64,000 nt of DNA from Paenibacillus sp. CAA11 (GCF_003060825.1 NZ_CP028922.1:4681001-4745000), one strand, 5' to 3'; counted from the stretch's first letter, positions 7,680-17,007 are shown. The notes: generated by a model from the letters alone, not told the origin. Translations and numbers: made by a program.

Positions 7680-9191
7680 CTAGACGGGGTCTTGCCACCT
7701 CTCCTTAACTGCCATCATCATCAGTGTGAGCTTAATATGCAGCAGCGTATCCGGATCGCCCAGATCCACATTCATCCTCTCCTGCAGCTTGTGAATGCGG
7801 TAGATCAGAGTTGTCCGATGAATCCCAAGAATTTGCGCCGTAACCTTCTGATTATTCGGATGATCGACATAAGCGCGCAACGTATCCAGCAGTGTCTGAT
7901 CGCCTTCACGCATGAGCTGAATAACGGGAGGATAATAGAACCGCTCAACCCGTTCTATGGAGGCAATTTGATAGAGCAAATCTCTCAATCTCGTATCCTC
8001 GTATGCGAAGAGGCCGCTCTTCCCTTCGGCCCAGTGAAGCTGAATCGTACGGACGGACTGGCCATAAGCATCCGAGAACTGCTCGATTTGAGGGAACATT
8101 TCGCTTATGCCTGCGATTACCTGCTTCGCCTTCAGGAAGGCTATCAAAGCCTGTTGTTCTTCGGCAGGCAGAGGATCGGCCTGAGCCCGTTCCAGCAGTA
8201 CTACCAGATAATCGTTATGCTCGAAATTCTTGCTTTCCTTCAAGATGAACGATAATTCTCTTAGGACATCCTGTTTATACTCTCTGGAAGCATCCTTCAG
8301 ATAAATGGTAAGCACATATAGATAAGGCTTCCAGGACGGATGAATATAATGCAGTCGGTCCTGAATCTCCGCCCTGCCCATTGAAGGATTAGCGATCATT
8401 TCTTTGAACAGATACTCGTATAATTTGGCTGTGGAGAATATGCTCATCTCCTTCTTTTGCAGCTCAATAGAGAGGATCTTGCAGATGAACCGAGCCAGGC
8501 TCACCTGTCCGGCCGAAATCTCGCTCACCTGTTCGATGATATTAAAGTGTGCTAAATGCCTATTTTTATAGAAAATATCTTTATGATAAAAGCGGTTTCC
8601 AAAGTGAGGGAAGCTGTAGATGTCTTCTTCAGGATGGTGAAATGTCGAAAGAATCTTTGGCTTCATGCTTATATATTGCTCTTCCGAAAGAGACACATAG
8701 CCGGATTCCAGACTTCTCTCCCACGCCGGGTCGTTGGATACATCCAGATGACCGCTTACAGCCAGGAGCTTGTAGCTAGAGTCGAACACAATCATCGGAT
8801 TAGGCACCTTCTCATTAGCATGCTGAATCATCGCCGGAAGGCCTGCATCCTCTAAGGACATCTCCAGCAGCCGGTCCCCCCACCGACTGAGGTCCCGAAT
8901 GATCCGGTTGATTTCCTCAGAAAGCTCTCTCACACCGTAAGTACTAAGGATATAATTGCCTCTCTCGATGACTTCCTGCGGCGCGCGGTCTAAGCCGCCT
9001 GCTACAAACCATACCCGATCCAGCAAGCCAGTTGCTGTATTCTCAGCTTCTGTGATATACAGCATGTCCTCTTGAATCCCGGACGTAGCTGAATACGGCC
9101 TAGCCTCCATCACCACGCGGCTGCCAAACCCCTCTTGGAGGCTGAACGCATACCCCAGTCTGTCTGCAATCATATGTATATCAACCTTCAT
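7680..9191 (-). CDS. PucR-family transcriptional regulator
   Basis: A 503-residue protein. The C-terminal 60 residues carry the PucR-type helix-turn-helix (VTAQILGIHRTTLIYRIHKLQERM near residues 448-471). The middle contains a GAF/GGDEF-like sensory region typical of CdaR/PucR proteins. Members regulate purine, sugar-diacid or amino-acid catabolism in response to a small ligand. It is divergent from the NmrA-type gene at 9342, the natural candidate target. GGAGG precedes the ATG. Confidence 0.8.
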   Translation of the reverse strand: MKVDIHMIADRLGYAFSLQEGFGSRVVMEARPYSATSGIQEDMLYITEAENTATGLLDRVWFVAGGLDRAPQEVIERGNYILSTYGVRELSEEINRIIRDLSRWGDRLLEMSLEDAGLPAMIQHANEKVPNPMIVFDSSYKLLAVSGHLDVSNDPAWERSLESGYVSLSEEQYISMKPKILSTFHHPEEDIYSFPHFGNRFYHKDIFYKNRHLAHFNIIEQVSEISAGQVSLARFICKILSIELQKKEMSIFSTAKLYEYLFKEMIANPSMGRAEIQDRLHYIHPSWKPYLYVLTIYLKDASREYKQDVLRELSFILKESKNFEHNDYLVVLLERAQADPLPAEEQQALIAFLKAKQVIAGISEMFPQIEQFSDAYGQSVRTIQLHWAEGKSGLFAYEDTRLRDLLYQIASIERVERFYYPPVIQLMREGDQTLLDTLRAYVDHPNNQKVTAQILGIHRTTLIYRIHKLQERMNVDLGDPDTLLHIKLTLMMMAVKERWQDPV

Positions 9192-9341
9192 TCCTGAACC
9201 TCCTTTGCGCCCCTATTTTACTACAAATTGTAGAAAAAAATGGATGTAAAACTAAATAAATAACGGAACAATTTCCTTGAGGAACCATTTACAGTTGAAT
9301 TATCAAGGCCATACATAGCATGAATAAGGGAGAGTTCGATA

Positions 9342-10280
9342 ATGGGGAAGGTAATTATTACAGGTGTTGGTGGGAACTTTGGAGCTTATACGGCTCGCAG
9401 TATAATGCATAAAATGAACAAGGAAGACCTCATCTTCACCAGCGCTAACCGCGCGGCACTGCAAATCTATGCTGAGGAAGGAGTTATGACTAGGTTCGCA
9501 GATTTCAATGATGCCAAGCAGCTTCCTGAGGCTTTTGCTGGCGGAGAAACCCTGCTGCTAATCTCGCTGCCCTTTGTCGGTCCCAAGCGACGCCAGCTGC
9601 ACAAGCATGCCATAGACGGAGCGAAGGCCGCTGGAGTCAAGAAGATCATCTACGTATCTGTCGTGGGAGCTGGCGACCCGGAGAATAAGTCGCTCGTTAA
9701 GATCGATCACGAATATACGGAGAATTATATTAAGGAAGTTGGCGGGATGGATTATATCTTCATGAGGGATGCGCAGTATACGGAGGCGATGATCAGCCAA
9801 TTCGAGCAGTCTGTCGCCATGGGGGGACTCTTGAGAAATAATATGGGTGACGGCAAGATGGCCTTTGTTTCCCGGAACGACTGTGCAGAGGCTGCCGCAT
9901 GTCTCGCTGCCGGAGCCGGGCAGCCCAATTCGATCTACCATATCACCGGCCCTGAACTGCTTAGCATTGCGGAATTTATGGCCATCGGCACGACAATTAC
10001 CGGACACGAAGTACGCTACGAATATATAAATGAGGAAGAGATGTACCGGACCTTCGATGCGATGGGCGTGCCTAGAACAACAGACGGTGATTTTTCCAAA
10101 TCTGCCTGGCCCTTCTGCAGCGATGATATGGTCTCCTTCGGCAAGGCCATTCATGATCATAAGATGAACATTTTCACCGAAGACTTTAAGCGATTGACAG
10201 GCAAGAAGCCGCTGAGTGTACGGGAGATCTTCAAGCATTTGGAAGACTACCGGCTTGGACAAAGAAACGCTACGGAATAA
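9342..10280 (+). CDS. NmrA/SDR-type NAD(P)-binding oxidoreductase
   Basis: A 312-residue atypical short-chain dehydrogenase. The N-terminal dinucleotide motif GVGGNFG is at residues 8-14, and the LLISLPFVGPKR and KKIIYVSVVGA strands of the Rossmann core are visible. Members are quinone reductases or redox sensors of the NmrA/HSCARG type. It is clearly paralogous to the gene at 46607 over the full length (both contain DAMGVPRTTDG). Its divergent position to a PucR regulator suggests control by it. Confidence 0.75.
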   Translation: MGKVIITGVGGNFGAYTARSIMHKMNKEDLIFTSANRAALQIYAEEGVMTRFADFNDAKQLPEAFAGGETLLLISLPFVGPKRRQLHKHAIDGAKAAGVKKIIYVSVVGAGDPENKSLVKIDHEYTENYIKEVGGMDYIFMRDAQYTEAMISQFEQSVAMGGLLRNNMGDGKMAFVSRNDCAEAAACLAAGAGQPNSIYHITGPELLSIAEFMAIGTTITGHEVRYEYINEEEMYRTFDAMGVPRTTDGDFSKSAWPFCSDDMVSFGKAIHDHKMNIFTEDFKRLTGKKPLSVREIFKHLEDYRLGQRNATE

Positions 10281-10347
10281 CGATTAATCTGATCCTGCAT
10301 TAGGCAGTTTCTTAGGGAGGCATCATTTACCGAGTAACGGCGTGATA

Positions 10348-10356
10348 TGGTATAAT
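10348..10356 (+). promoter_or_regulatory. Extended -10 promoter of the 10408 gene
   Basis: TGGTATAAT is a perfect extended -10 (TGnTATAAT), 52 bases before the ATG. A TTTACC at a 19-base spacing is a poor -35. Confidence 0.5.
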
Positions 10357-10407
10357 TGTCCATTAAGCGCTTTGCTGGATTTCGGTCTCTAAGGAGGGGC
10401 TCAATAG

Positions 10408-10776
10408 ATGGAAGAGAAACTCGTTCGCGAGGTTGAAGAGAGATTAAGAAGAGCCATGATCGATGGGGATGTTGCCTGCCTATCTGAACTGATTGATGAT
10501 CATCTCACCTTCGTAAATCACTTTGGGCAGCTATTAACAAAGGATGCGGATATTGAAGCTCATCGTTCAGGAGTAGTGAACTTTACGGATATTACCTTCC
10601 TGTGCCAAAGGATCATTCCACTTGAAGGTGCAGCGGTGACTATAACGCAAGCCAAACTGCAAGTAACGGTTGGCGGAGAGCAGATTGAAGATGAGATGTT
10701 CTATACACGAGTATGGAAAATGGATAACGGAGAGTTAAAAGTAATTTCGGGCCATTGCAGCTCTGTTCAAAAATAA
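10408..10776 (+). CDS. SnoaL/NTF2-like protein (DUF4440 type)
   Basis: A 122-residue single-domain protein with the cone-shaped NTF2 pattern: an N-terminal helix pair (EERLRRAMIDGDVACLSELIDDHLTFVNHFG), then curved sheet strands ending in YTRVWKMDNGELKVISGHCS. Such proteins are isomerases or ligand-binding domains. The specific role is unknown. AAGGAGGGG lies upstream of the ATG. Confidence 0.75.
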   Translation: MEEKLVREVEERLRRAMIDGDVACLSELIDDHLTFVNHFGQLLTKDADIEAHRSGVVNFTDITFLCQRIIPLEGAAVTITQAKLQVTVGGEQIEDEMFYTRVWKMDNGELKVISGHCSSVQK

Positions 10777-10796
10777 AGCAAAGAAACTTACAAATC

Positions 10797-10823
10797 AGGG
10801 CGGCTCCATATAGGAGCCGCCCT
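10797..10823. terminator. Shared terminator between convergent genes
   Basis: AGGGCGGCTCC-ATATA-GGAGCCGCCCT, an 11-bp GC-rich stem lying between the NTF2-like gene and the potassium-channel operon and usable by both. Confidence 0.8.
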
Positions 10824-10835
10824 AATCCTGTCCCT

Positions 10836-11852
10836 CTAATTCCCGGCAATCCGCCGATATGTCGGTTCATCCGCTACGATGTACAGCCTCGCATCCTCCG
10901 GAATGGGCAGATCAAGCTTGCGGTTAATCCCCAGGTCGCTGCGGTCCGCCAGCAGCGTTGCTCCCTGCCGCAGCAGATCCTGGAACGCTTCTCCGTAAGT
11001 CTTCCATCCGGACTGGCGGGGAATCTCATAAATATCATCCCCGAATTGACGGCTAAGCAGCTGATGGATCAGCTCCGAATTCCCTTCCTGAAGAGCGGAC
11101 CGAACCGCCAGCCGTGAGATCGCGTCATGGGACAACACGAATTCATTCACATGGGCATGCTTGAAATTGTGTATGTTGTTCTCCTGGGTAATCTCCACGG
11201 TGGTATGTACATGAGCTGCCAGCCGTTCAATGCTGGAGACAATCAGCAGCGCCTTCCCGTCGATCAGCGAAGTCTCCTCAATCCGGGAGTCCGCGAAGAT
11301 AATCGCTGCTCGTGCGGCGCTAATATTCGCCTTGGCTAGCACCTCGTCAGCAGCAGGGTCTCCGCAGATGAAGTGCACCTGGTGAAGCTGCTCCATCGGA
11401 TGACGGCCCGACTCGTCAATAATGACAATCTGAGCCTTTGGCAGATAAGCTAAAATTTCTCCCACAGCCGCCTGCGCTTTTTTACTCCAGTTGATCAGAA
11501 CAATATGGCCCTCTCCGCGGAAGCTCAAACGCCCCGCCCCCCTCTGCCGTTGAATACTTGCAATCGCATCAATGACCTTACCAATCACTAGGCTCAGAAT
11601 CCCGATCCCAAAAACGTACAGAAATAACGTAAGCACCTTGCCCGCCAAGGTGGTCGCAAAATAGTCGCCATACCCTACGGTCGCCATGGTCGTCATAACC
11701 CAATAAAAGGCGTTGAACCAACTCCCGAAGGTACCCGGCTCCAGAAAATAAGCGACCGTGGTGCTCAGCAGAACAAAGCCGATCACGATGAGGCCAATCG
11801 AGGTCTTGCGCAGCCGCATCATTTTGGTGGTGATTCTGAGCAAAAAAAGCAC
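10836..11852 (-). CDS. Two-helix potassium channel with RCK (TrkA-N) domain
   Basis: 338 residues. The selectivity filter TVGYGD is at residues 58-63 between two membrane helices (about 18-36 and 68-92). A cytoplasmic regulator-of-K+-conductance domain follows from about 108 (HIVLINWSKKAQAAVGEIL, LIVSSIERLA, DAISRLAVRSALQEG). It lacks a full GxGxxG nucleotide motif, like MthK-type channels that bind other ligands. The GTG start has GGGAGGG eight bases upstream. It is the last gene of a six-gene operon, 30 bp after the DUF350 gene. Best comparison: B. subtilis YugO-type channels. Confidence 0.8.
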   Translation of the reverse strand: MLFLLRITTKMMRLRKTSIGLIVIGFVLLSTTVAYFLEPGTFGSWFNAFYWVMTTMATVGYGDYFATTLAGKVLTLFLYVFGIGILSLVIGKVIDAIASIQRQRGAGRLSFRGEGHIVLINWSKKAQAAVGEILAYLPKAQIVIIDESGRHPMEQLHQVHFICGDPAADEVLAKANISAARAAIIFADSRIEETSLIDGKALLIVSSIERLAAHVHTTVEITQENNIHNFKHAHVNEFVLSHDAISRLAVRSALQEGNSELIHQLLSRQFGDDIYEIPRQSGWKTYGEAFQDLLRQGATLLADRSDLGINRKLDLPIPEDARLYIVADEPTYRRIAGN

Positions 11853-11882
11853 GGGCTCTTCCCTCCCTCAGATAATCCGCTG

Positions 11883-12275
11883 TTAAATAATGAGGCTGCT
11901 TACGGCAAATGCCGTTCCGATAAATACCATACAAAGCAGCGTGCCCACTGCCACGTTCCCCTGCTTCAGGTGATCGGAGACTTTAAAGCCAGGTGTGACG
12001 ACTTCAAAGATCCAGTAGCTGGCCACGAGAATCACATAGCCTACAGCAAACCATAGGATCATGAACCAGATGGAGGTATTGGTATAAGCAGCAACCCCCA
12101 GAATAATGGCCGTAGCCAGGAACTTTCCACCGAGGGCCAGCGCGACGGCTGTATTCCCCTTTTTCAGTTCTTCCATATCCTTGTACGGTGTCATCCAGTT
12201 AAAGACCACCATACCGATTAATTGCAGCAAGATCATTACAATTATGCTAACTACAATGTTAATCACAACTGTCAT
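11883..12275 (-). CDS. DUF350 integral membrane protein (YjfL-like)
   Basis: 130 residues with four predicted membrane helices (about 1-25, 42-62, 68-90, 105-130), matching DUF350 in length and pattern. E. coli YjfL belongs to this family and lies in the yjfIJKLMC cluster with an ATP-grasp gene, the same company as here. Its start overlaps the stop of the preceding lipoprotein gene by 4 bp (ATGA), so the two are translationally coupled. Function unknown; the family is linked to membrane stress by gene context. Confidence 0.75.
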   Translation of the reverse strand: MTVVINIVVSIIVMILLQLIGMVVFNWMTPYKDMEELKKGNTAVALALGGKFLATAIILGVAAYTNTSIWFMILWFAVGYVILVASYWIFEVVTPGFKVSDHLKQGNVAVGTLLCMVFIGTAFAVSSLII

Positions 12276-12952
12276 TTAGCCCACCCCCGGAATTTCGCAT
12301 AGGTCGAATCATAATCGGCAAAATCATGCAATTCTTCAAGCACAACCGACACGTTCTTCTCTTTCTCCATCGCCTTATAGCGCTCATCGTTAATCGGCTG
12401 CTTCACACGGTTGCCTGTAGGCAGCTCAATGACGGCAAAGTTTCTTGTCTTGCCCTGATATTCGGTCTTGTATACACCGACGAGCTTCACATCCGTGGTC
12501 ACAGATACCTTCAGCTCTTCCAGACTCTTCTTAGCTGAGGCCTCATCCGCAAACGTCTTAATTGAGCTCCAGGAAGACAGGCGGATCTCATTCTTCTGAT
12601 TCTCATCTGTTGTAAGCTCGGCATCCATGAACTGAAGAACCCAGATTTTATCTCCTGTTGCATAATTGCCGTCATTAGGCAGCAGCTCGTTATCCGGGGT
12701 AATCGTCATATCGCTGCCAATCAGATCTCCCACAGTGGCTTCCGTTACCCTGTAATCCCAGGGAACCCGTGCGGTATGCAGCGTCGTCTCGGTATCCGAC
12801 CCCGTACCGAACACGCTGTTCTCGTCCGAGGAACAAGCACTAAGCACAAGCAGCATCAAGAGGGCTGCGCACACCCACATGAGGCGCTTGGCGGAAGCGG
12901 TTCTGACCTTGGACCGGGGGGGTATCCCCGCATCTTCTCTTCTGATCAACAT
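12272..12952 (-). CDS. Putative lipoprotein of the channel/ATP-grasp operon
   Basis: 226 residues. Basic N-terminus (RRED..RSKVRTASAKR), a hydrophobic stretch, and the lipobox LSAC at about residue 40 indicate a lipid-anchored extracytoplasmic protein. The mature part contains SSWSSIKTFADEASAKKSLEEL and ends without known motifs. Similar lipoproteins of unknown function accompany DUF350 and ATP-grasp genes in Bacillales. It directly abuts the upstream gene and overlaps the downstream one. Confidence 0.6.
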   Translation of the reverse strand: MLIRREDAGIPPRSKVRTASAKRLMWVCAALLMLLVLSACSSDENSVFGTGSDTETTLHTARVPWDYRVTEATVGDLIGSDMTITPDNELLPNDGNYATGDKIWVLQFMDAELTTDENQKNEIRLSSWSSIKTFADEASAKKSLEELKVSVTTDVKLVGVYKTEYQGKTRNFAVIELPTGNRVKQPINDERYKAMEKEKNVSVVLEELHDFADYDSTYAKFRGWAK

Positions 12953-14146
12953 TTATTTCACTCCTAACGCGATAAAATGACTGGCATTCCCCGTAATCGG
13001 GCCGCCCGCTCTGCCCAAGAGGCCGCAAGGCTCGCCATTGATGACGAACATGCCGGTCAACAGATGCAGTTCTCCCTCCACCGTCTCAATCCTTGCAAGC
13101 TCAGCTCGCTTCTGGTAGACCGAAGGGAACAGCACGCTTGCATCGAAGCCTTCCTCATCGGCTAGCTCCAGCTTCCCTTCCGCATCGAACATGCGCACAG
13201 AACCGCCCTCGCGTCCGAACATCGACTTGGAGACGAAGCTGCCCGAGAAGACCGGCTTATTATAAGTCGGCAAAATATAGCTGGAGATTGCTTTGCGCTC
13301 CTCCTCATCAAACAAGAGGCCCAGCTCATACAGCCCCCATACGGCTGCCAGCAGCCCCTTGGATTGCAGCAAAATGCTGTGCGGAGAATTGAACAGCTTA
13401 AGCCGATCGGTCTCAATGGCATAGGCTAGCGCCTCTCCAGCATCATCCACCGCCATCCACTCCTTGGGATATAAGGCGAACATGCGCTCAATGACACGTC
13501 CTCCCCCGTTCTTGAGTATACCCTCATCCACCCACAGCTCAAGGCAATCCTCGCAGAGGATATTCTGTCCGCTGTGCCGCACCAGGGCTTCAATCGTTCC
13601 TGAGTCCTCCAGGTGCGTACCATAGGCTACGCAGGCCGCTGTATCCGGACGCTCCTCTGCCCAGGCTGCCGCCACAAGCTCCGGCATCCCTATATTAGGT
13701 GAAGAGAGCCCAGCCTGTTCCAGCACCCATGGGGTGGCAATCGAAGCCTCCACATAGCCTGTAGGCGTATCCGCGTTCAGCTCCAGCAGCTTAATGACGC
13801 CTTCCTGGTTCACTGCAAAGTCAAATCTCGCATATCGGCTGATCAGTCCCGGCTCAGGGATCGGGCAGATGTCCAGCATCTCCCACAGAATTGGGGGGAT
13901 ACCGATCAGCTCATACAGGTCATGCTTGCCGTGCACATACCGTGCTGTCTTATCAAGAATTTGCCACAGCTTGGCAGAGGCCTGCGTGATTTCATCATAA
14001 ACAGCCTGCGGCATCAGAACGATCTGGTCGATCCAGTAGGCTTCATCTTCAAGGTCGGCCCAAGTAAAGCCCAGCTCACACAGCTTCTTCACCCGGCCTG
14101 TCCGGTCCGGATGAGGCGTTCCAACAACTTCAAATATACCGGTCAT
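12953..14146 (-). CDS. Glutathionylspermidine synthase-like ATP-grasp ligase
   Basis: A 397-residue protein resembling the synthetase half of glutathionylspermidine synthase, and E. coli YgiC/YjfC in lacking the amidase half. Visible features: DFAVNQEGVIKLLELNADTPTGYVEAS (ATP-grasp metal/ATP region near residue 115), SFVSKSMFGREGGSV and a C-terminal SHFIALGVK. The family joins a carboxylate to an amine using ATP; the in vivo substrate of YgiC-type proteins is not established. It overlaps the upstream Ser/Gly-rich gene by 4 bp. Confidence 0.8.
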   Translation of the reverse strand: MTGIFEVVGTPHPDRTGRVKKLCELGFTWADLEDEAYWIDQIVLMPQAVYDEITQASAKLWQILDKTARYVHGKHDLYELIGIPPILWEMLDICPIPEPGLISRYARFDFAVNQEGVIKLLELNADTPTGYVEASIATPWVLEQAGLSSPNIGMPELVAAAWAEERPDTAACVAYGTHLEDSGTIEALVRHSGQNILCEDCLELWVDEGILKNGGGRVIERMFALYPKEWMAVDDAGEALAYAIETDRLKLFNSPHSILLQSKGLLAAVWGLYELGLLFDEEERKAISSYILPTYNKPVFSGSFVSKSMFGREGGSVRMFDAEGKLELADEEGFDASVLFPSVYQKRAELARIETVEGELHLLTGMFVINGEPCGLLGRAGGPITGNASHFIALGVK

Positions 14147-14850
14147 CCGCCAAAGAACCCTCCGCTCGATTTTGAGCGGGACGAGGAGCTTTTGCCAGAG
14201 CTGAGCCCGCTGGACTTGCCGCCAATCCCTCCCGATTTCGACGATGTGGACCGCCGCGTAATCGAGCCTGTCGTTGAAGTCGATGTCCTCGGCTTCACGA
14301 CAGAGCCTGGCGTAGATTTATTCTGGAATGAACCGCTGGAATAGGTGCGCGGCTTGTATTGAGTGCCGGTCCCTGTATAATAGCCGCGGTGATCACCGTA
14401 CCAGTCCCTTGAGGAATAATTCGATCCGCTGTTAAACAGCAGGTGGTACAGCAGCAGGTCATCCCAGCCAAAGCCGGAACCATAACCGCTGTAATTGTTG
14501 ATGACCGTAGTGCCGCCTGAACTGGAAGTTCCCGTACCGCCTGAACCGCCAGAGGAACTAGATGACGACTCCTCTTCTGCAGGAGGCAGCGGAATGTTCC
14601 AGTCCACATTCTTATCGAAATACTGCTTCACTTCTTCAGTTGACCAGGACACCAGCTTAGGCTCCTCACCAGCAGCTCCCGCTGTCGGTGCCGATCCTGG
14701 GATCAGAAAGGAATTAGCCAGCAGTGCAATGCCGAGTGAGGTCGACAGCACACGGATCGGCTTCCCTTCCGGAGTGAACAGCCTTGAGGCCGTGTTCGCT
14801 TTTCTTTGTTCATGATCTTGTGCCAAAATGGGTTCCTCCTTCCGAAGCAT
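14143..14850 (-). CDS. Membrane-anchored Ser/Gly-rich protein (YgiB/YjfM-like)
   Basis: 235 residues: a cytoplasmic N-terminus, one hydrophobic helix (about 34-53, SLGIALLANSFLIPG), a short folded part, then a low-complexity Ser/Gly/Tyr/Arg tail ending KSSGGFFGG. In E. coli the YgiC and YjfC ligases are preceded by DUF1190 proteins YgiB and YjfM, which also have glycine/serine-rich tails. The identical position suggests an analogous partner, but sequence homology was not tested. Overlaps the ATP-grasp gene by 4 bp. Confidence 0.6.
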   Translation of the reverse strand: MLRKEEPILAQDHEQRKANTASRLFTPEGKPIRVLSTSLGIALLANSFLIPGSAPTAGAAGEEPKLVSWSTEEVKQYFDKNVDWNIPLPPAEEESSSSSSGGSGGTGTSSSGGTTVINNYSGYGSGFGWDDLLLYHLLFNSGSNYSSRDWYGDHRGYYTGTGTQYKPRTYSSGSFQNKSTPGSVVKPRTSTSTTGSITRRSTSSKSGGIGGKSSGLSSGKSSSSRSKSSGGFFGG

Positions 14851-14852
14851 CC

Positions 14853-15101
14853 CTACTCGTGCCGCACCGGAACAAGCAGCAGCTCCAATTTACCCTCATC
14901 CACATTCAGTCTGCCTTCGATCGTCTCATATTCCTTGCCGCCAACGACGACATAGTTCACATGCTCCAAGGCCGCGATCATCGTAGTACTCCAGGTGCGC
15001 TCTTCGAGCTCCTGAATCTCACCATCCGGCAATTTCTCAATCAGCTTCACGATCATGTTCTGATCCAGATTGATCTCCCCCTTTAATCTAAAGCTTATCA
15101 T
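14853..15101 (-). CDS. Small conserved protein, first gene of the channel/ATP-grasp operon
   Basis: 82 residues from the ATG at 15101 (ISFRLKGEINLDQNMIVKLIEKLPDGEIQ...). The frame is open back to a GTG at 15200, but that start has no ribosome site and the added residues are not domain-like; the 15101 start has CGGGAG about 15 bases upstream, which is long, so the start remains uncertain. The protein is acidic and soluble, with no recognised family. It ends 2 bp before the Ser/Gly-rich gene. Confidence 0.5.
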   Translation of the reverse strand: MISFRLKGEINLDQNMIVKLIEKLPDGEIQELEERTWSTTMIAALEHVNYVVVGGKEYETIEGRLNVDEGKLELLLVPVRHE

Positions 15102-15633
15102 TGTTGTACGTTTATGCTCCCGGTTCGTTCCGTTCTTGGTTACACGAGAGATGTAACCACCTTGAGCTTCATCTTCACCATATATGGCAAGTACTCCCAC
15201 TCTAGCATACGATCAACAGACCCTAGAACGCAATTGAAAAGTACCGGGAGAGCTTTATGTTAGTAAATTAATTTTCCTTACTGCAATATCAGGTGAAAGT
15301 TGTGTTCATCCCGTCAAAAATAGGAGGTGCCTTATGGACCCTAGCTATTGGAAGCAGACTTCCATCTACGAATTTATTCGCGAATCTTTATGCACTGGGC
15401 CTGATCGGCAGCTATGCTGAGTCAAGCTTAGGCAGCGAGTCTGGGCGGGGGCCGGCCTCGGGCATGCTGAATCCCTACGAAGCTGGCGTTTATCAGAATG
15501 AACCGTGAACGTGCTAGGATTTTGATTAATCCATATTTATCCTGATATAATAATGTACATCCAGCCGGAGTCCCGAGTCTATCTTCCGGTTGCAATAAAA
15601 TACATATCCTTTGAGGAACAGGAAATCTTACTA
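15102..15633. other. Divergent intergenic region
   Basis: About 530 bases between the channel/ATP-grasp operon and the MFS gene. It should contain both promoters. Apart from the small open frame at 15334, nothing was recognised. Confidence 0.4.
15334..15420 (+). CDS. Possible 28-residue small protein
   Basis: ATG with a very good AGGAGGT site six bases upstream, encoding MDPSYWKQTSIYEFIRES and ten further residues before TGA. The overlapping frame stays open to 15508, so the gene could be a frameshifted remnant of a longer one. No family recognised. Confidence 0.35.
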   Translation: MDPSYWKQTSIYEFIRESLCTGPDRQLC

Positions 15634-16916
15634 TGAATTCTGCTATGATTCAAAAACCATTCTATTATTTATGGTCAACCCAGACTACATCCAATGCTGC
15701 TGATGTCATTTACACCATGGCGCTTACTGTACTGGTACTAGACCAGACCAACTCGCTGATTTCCGCTGTGCTGGTTCCCCTGCTCCGCAGCGGGGCACAA
15801 ATGCTGAGCGGGCTGCTTGCACCCTTGATGCTGTCCAAGTACCGCCTTCCTAGGCTGCTCTTGCTGTCGCAGGTGGGACAATTCCTCTTATTTGTCCTAT
15901 TGTCTCTATATTTATGGAAGTACTCGGCCGCTCCTGTCTTCGGCATTGTATTTGTGCTTATCTTCGTCATGTCTTTCCTCGACGGATGGACAACGCCGGT
16001 GCGCAATGCTCTAGTACCGCGGCTCGTGACTCAGGAACAGGGCCTCCTTAAGGCCAACAGTCTGCTCTCTGTCAGCGACCAGATCGTTCAATTTGCCGGC
16101 TGGGGGCTGAGCGGCCTCATTGTGTCCCAGCTGGGAGCCGGGAACACCCTGCTGCTCGCGGCTGTTATGTACGGTGTGGCCGCCATATTCACACTGGCTG
16201 TGCGGGAGCCAGAGGATGCAGCGGCTGGCGTTGCTGCCAGCATGCAGGCAGCAGCCCATGAAGCTGCAGCAGCCGCACCGGCCAGCTCCAAATGGCACAC
16301 GCTCACGGAAGGCTGGAAGCTGATCTGGAGAACGCCTAGGCTTAGAGTGTTGACCTTCATGGACATGATCGACATGCTGGGCGGTTCTGTATGGGTCGGA
16401 GCCTTTACGCTGGCCTTTGTACAGGTCGCTTTGGGCCAGGGAGAGGAATGGTGGGGCTTTATCAATGCCTCCTACTTCGCAGGCACCGTGTCAGGCGGCT
16501 TCCTTGTTCTGGCGCTTGTCAGGAAAATCGGCGGCCGCTTCCTGCCGGCCATGTTAACCGGGATGGCAGGCTACGGGCTTCTTACCGCCGTGTATGCCGT
16601 TAACTCCAAGCCATCGGTGGCGTTGGTCCTCGTGTTGCTGATGGGGCCGTTCGCGGAGTTAGCTGTGGTCAACCGGCGCACCCTGATTCAGCAGAGCGCG
16701 GACAGGAACCAGCTGCCTAAGGTGCTGTCTGCCCAGTCTACACTGCTTGCGCTGGTGTTCTGCATCTCCCTGCTGGGGATGGCCTGGCTTGCAGAGCTGC
16801 TTGGCATCGTCAATCTGTATTTGTTCGCAGCCGTGCTTACCCTGCTTGCACTTGTGGTCGGAGTGCTATATCGGAAGGCTTTTGCAAGCCAGCCTCTGGG
16901 CTCTCCGGCAGAGTAA
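15633..16916 (+). CDS. Major facilitator superfamily transporter
   Basis: 427 residues with about twelve membrane helices and a central loop rich in alanine and histidine (near residues 195-225). The N-terminal half has the drug/siderophore-exporter look of EntS/YfiS-type MFS proteins (STQTTSNAADVIYTMALTVLVLDQT). The substrate cannot be predicted. It stands alone and is followed by a strong terminator. Confidence 0.75.
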   Translation: MNSAMIQKPFYYLWSTQTTSNAADVIYTMALTVLVLDQTNSLISAVLVPLLRSGAQMLSGLLAPLMLSKYRLPRLLLLSQVGQFLLFVLLSLYLWKYSAAPVFGIVFVLIFVMSFLDGWTTPVRNALVPRLVTQEQGLLKANSLLSVSDQIVQFAGWGLSGLIVSQLGAGNTLLLAAVMYGVAAIFTLAVREPEDAAAGVAASMQAAAHEAAAAAPASSKWHTLTEGWKLIWRTPRLRVLTFMDMIDMLGGSVWVGAFTLAFVQVALGQGEEWWGFINASYFAGTVSGGFLVLALVRKIGGRFLPAMLTGMAGYGLLTAVYAVNSKPSVALVLVLLMGPFAELAVVNRRTLIQQSADRNQLPKVLSAQSTLLALVFCISLLGMAWLAELLGIVNLYLFAAVLTLLALVVGVLYRKAFASQPLGSPAE

Positions 16917-16970
16917 ACCCGCTGCGAGATTGTTTAGATGGATGCGTGATATTACATCATCTAAAATATC

Positions 16971-17007
16971 AAGAGCGCCTATTCCTTCATCAGGAATAAG
17001 CGCTCTT
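16971..17007. terminator. Terminator after the MFS gene
   Basis: AAGAGCGCCTATTCCT and AGGAATAAGCGCTCTT form a long stem with one mismatch, followed by TGACTTTTTG. Also suitable for the convergent VOC gene. Confidence 0.8.

Noticed and set aside
9558..10262. 234-codon minus-strand frame inside the NmrA gene
   Set aside because: Antisense to a clear Rossmann-fold protein; no start signals.
15293..15508. 71-codon plus-strand frame before the MFS gene
   Set aside because: No ribosome site at its start; the overlapping 15334 frame has a far better one. It may only be the shifted continuation of that frame.
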